DNA of 6,959 bases from Candidatus Poribacteria bacterium (GTDB taxonomy: Bacteria; Poribacteria; WGA-4E; GCA-2687025). Location: assembly GCA_027625215.1 (NCBI GenBank), contig JAQBWJ010000115.1, positions 1 through 6,959 on the forward strand, written 5' to 3'. The translations under genes and the position numbers were made by a program. Under the pieces are notes generated by a model. The model had not been told where the DNA came from and did not search any database. It was given only the letters and a program-made list of their open reading frames with translations. Position 1 is the first letter of the stretch. Each line of letters starts with the position of its first letter. Below, piece by piece: positions 5,442 through 6,959 of this stretch.

Positions 5442-6869
5442 TTACGAGTTCTGCGCCTTCCGCGTCAGTTGGACGATGATCTCCGCCAATTTCGTGTCGC
5501 GGTCGATCTCCCGCTCGATCTTCATGCAGGCGTTGATGACGGTGCTGTGATCGCGCCCGCCGAAGTCCTGCCCGATATCGACCAGCGAGAGGTCGGTCAT
5601 TTGGCGACAGAGATACATCGCAATGTGACGCACCTGCGCCAGCCTCTTTGTTCGCCGCTTGCCTTTGAGGTCGCTCACTTTCATCCGATAGTAGTCCGCG
5701 ACGACGCGCTGAATCGTTGCCGCCGAGATGGGTCGTCCCACTTCGGACATGCGCGCATCGTCCTGTTTCAACACCTCGCGGACGAGGTCGGCGTCGATGA
5801 CCCGTCCCTGTAGTTCCGCGTATCTATAGATCGTAGACAACGTGCCTTCCAATTCCCGAATGTTGGTCGTGACTTGCTCCGCGATGTACTCGGCGACTTC
5901 GATGGGGAACTCCTCGATGAGCAGTTCGTCCGCCTTGCGCTGCAAAATGGCGATCCGCGTTTCAACCTCCGGCGCGTCGATGCTGGCGACCATCCCCCAC
6001 ATGAACCTCGACTTGACCCGCTCTTCGAGTTCGCTCATATCGTGCGGGCTGCTGTCGCTCGCCAGCACGATCTGTTTGTTCGCGTTGTGCAGGTCGTTGA
6101 AGGTGTGGAAGAACTCGATCTGCGTCTGCGCCTTGCGTTGCAAGAACTGAATGTCGTCCATCAGGAGCACGTCCATCGTCCGGTATTTGTTGCGGATGTG
6201 GTTCGTCTCCTGCCGACGGATCGCGTCCACCATGTCGTTGGTGAAGGTCTCCGCCGAGACGTACAGCACGCGCGCGTTCGGATTGCGCTCGCGCGTTTTG
6301 TTCCCGATGGCGTGGAGCAGATGCGTCTTGCCCAGCCCGACCCCGCCGTAGATGAAGAACGGGTTGAACTTGCTGCCGTCCGGCGATTCCGCCACGCCCA
6401 TCGCGGCGGCGTGCGCGAGCCGGTTGCTGGAACCGACCACGTACGAATCGAACGTATAGCGCGGGTTCAGACCGCTCCCCGTGTCCGCCCCAAGCGGAAC
6501 GATTTGGCGACGTTGCGCCAGTCGTTTCACTTTCTGCGGGGCGATCTCGGTTGGCGGATCGAACATCTCGAGCGTATCGTCGTCCGCTGGAGTGTCGATG
6601 GTGTCCGGCGGTGGCATATACGCCGTATCGACGAGGATACGGATGTTCCACGACCGTTGCGGATCGTAACGGTGCAGCCACTCGTGCAGTTTCTGGACGT
6701 GGCGCGATTCAATCGCGTTTTTCGCCCAGTTGGAACTAACGGTGAGTTGAAGTACGGACTCATCGTCGCGCAGTTCGCCCTGCGCCTGTTGCAGGTAGGG
6801 ATCGATTTCGTTCCCCCCGGCAACGTCGGCGATCATCGCGTCCCATTGGAATCGTGTTTCATCGGACAT
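5442..6869 (-). CDS. dnaA: Chromosomal replication initiator protein DnaA
   Basis: Predicted 475-residue protein with all four DnaA domains. Domain I (about 1-85) is the helicase-loading and self-assembly part and contains SSNWAKNAIESRH. A short linker (about 86-134) follows. The AAA+ domain III (about 135-350) starts NPRYTFDSYVVGSSNRLAHA and has Walker A GGVGLGKT (175-182), Walker B VLLMDDIQFL (234-243), the arginine-finger region EERVKSRF (R284, R288) and the sensor II motif NIRELEG. Domain IV (about 380-475) carries the DNA-binding signature FGGRDHSTV (436-444). The protein binds DnaA boxes as an ATP complex, melts the origin and recruits helicase. The ATG at 6869 is chosen over an in-frame GTG at 6941 because domain I begins there and AGGGA lies about 6 bases upstream. 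Sensor I reads SDSSP rather than the usual SDRxP. No dnaN follows on this strand. A DnaA box just upstream suggests autoregulation. Confidence 0.98.
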   Translation of the reverse strand: MSDETRFQWDAMIADVAGGNEIDPYLQQAQGELRDDESVLQLTVSSNWAKNAIESRHVQKLHEWLHRYDPQRSWNIRILVDTAYMPPPDTIDTPADDDTLEMFDPPTEIAPQKVKRLAQRRQIVPLGADTGSGLNPRYTFDSYVVGSSNRLAHAAAMGVAESPDGSKFNPFFIYGGVGLGKTHLLHAIGNKTRERNPNARVLYVSAETFTNDMVDAIRRQETNHIRNKYRTMDVLLMDDIQFLQRKAQTQIEFFHTFNDLHNANKQIVLASDSSPHDMSELEERVKSRFMWGMVASIDAPEVETRIAILQRKADELLIEEFPIEVAEYIAEQVTTNIRELEGTLSTIYRYAELQGRVIDADLVREVLKQDDARMSEVGRPISAATIQRVVADYYRMKVSDLKGKRRTKRLAQVRHIAMYLCRQMTDLSLVDIGQDFGGRDHSTVINACMKIEREIDRDTKLAEIIVQLTRKAQNS

Positions 6870-6933
6870 ACTCTGTCCCTGTCCCGCCAACCGTTGCGCC
6901 GAACGCTCGGTACGGTCGGCTCTTACTCCCCTG

Positions 6934-6942
6934 TTTCGCACA
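6934..6942 (+). promoter_or_regulatory. Degenerate DnaA box
   Basis: TTTCGCACA matches six of the eight fixed positions of the TTATNCACA DnaA box. It has the same orientation as the perfect box two bases to its right, an 11-base repeat distance of about one helical turn. On its own it would be weak; next to a perfect box upstream of dnaA it is plausible. Confidence 0.45.
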
Positions 6943-6944
6943 GG

Positions 6945-6953
6945 TTATTCACA
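6945..6953 (+). promoter_or_regulatory. Perfect DnaA box upstream of dnaA
   Basis: TTATTCACA is an exact match to the TTATNCACA consensus. It lies 75 bases before the dnaA start codon. At this place DnaA commonly represses its own promoter, and boxes often continue into the replication origin. The window ends six bases further on, so any cluster cannot be seen. Confidence 0.8.
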
Positions 6954-6959
6954 CAGCGT

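Noticed and set aside
5962..6681. 239-codon open frame on minus inside dnaA in another frame
   Set aside because: It is a shadow of dnaA, whose conserved motifs lie in the overlapping frame.
6867..6941. Longer DnaA starting at the GTG at 6941
   Set aside because: The added 24 residues do not resemble DnaA domain I, the start lies inside the degenerate DnaA box, and the ATG at 6869 has the better ribosome binding site.

Overview
The window reads as chromosomal DNA of a GC-rich bacterium and is gene-dense, with five ordinary protein genes and one very small one. Two secreted LamG-type proteins (the W-F-D-E ... D-S-S-G-N-G-N entry motif and a G-K-L-A-x-T-W-G tail), a HEAT-repeat protein and an ECF sigma factor with ankyrin repeats form a mixture I associate with uncultured candidate phyla such as Ca. 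Poribacteria or relatives. That placement comes from protein style alone and is tentative. DnaA itself is ordinary bacterial DnaA.

Layout from left to right. Bases 106-1752 (minus) encode an ECF-type sigma factor whose C-terminal two thirds is an ankyrin solenoid. A non-coding stretch of about 570 bases follows, with a nested inverted repeat near its right end. Bases 2325-4031 (plus) hold two tandem paralogous secreted LamG-domain proteins 18 bases apart, presumably one operon. A 15-bp perfect stem-loop separates them from a convergent HEAT-repeat gene (4114-5088, minus). This gene starts from a short divergent region with a perfect TATAAT box. The same region faces a 31-codon membrane-peptide gene on plus (5220-5315) with a very strong ribosome binding site. 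Two consecutive inverted repeats and a T7 run lie between that small gene and the convergent end of dnaA (5442-6869, minus). At the right edge, just upstream of dnaA, is a perfect DnaA box next to a degenerate one in the same orientation. The replication origin may therefore begin just beyond the window.

How the parts may work together. The sigma factor and the LamG pair are transcribed divergently, so the LamG operon is a reasonable but unproven target of that sigma factor, with the ankyrin part as a possible regulatory or partner-binding module. DnaA probably regulates its own gene through the adjacent boxes. No dnaN follows dnaA, so the usual dnaA-dnaN order is absent on this side. No mobile element, CRISPR array, tRNA or rRNA is visible. 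The least ordinary items are the sigma-ankyrin fusion, the LamG pair with its very conserved core, and the small self-contained peptide gene beside dnaA.
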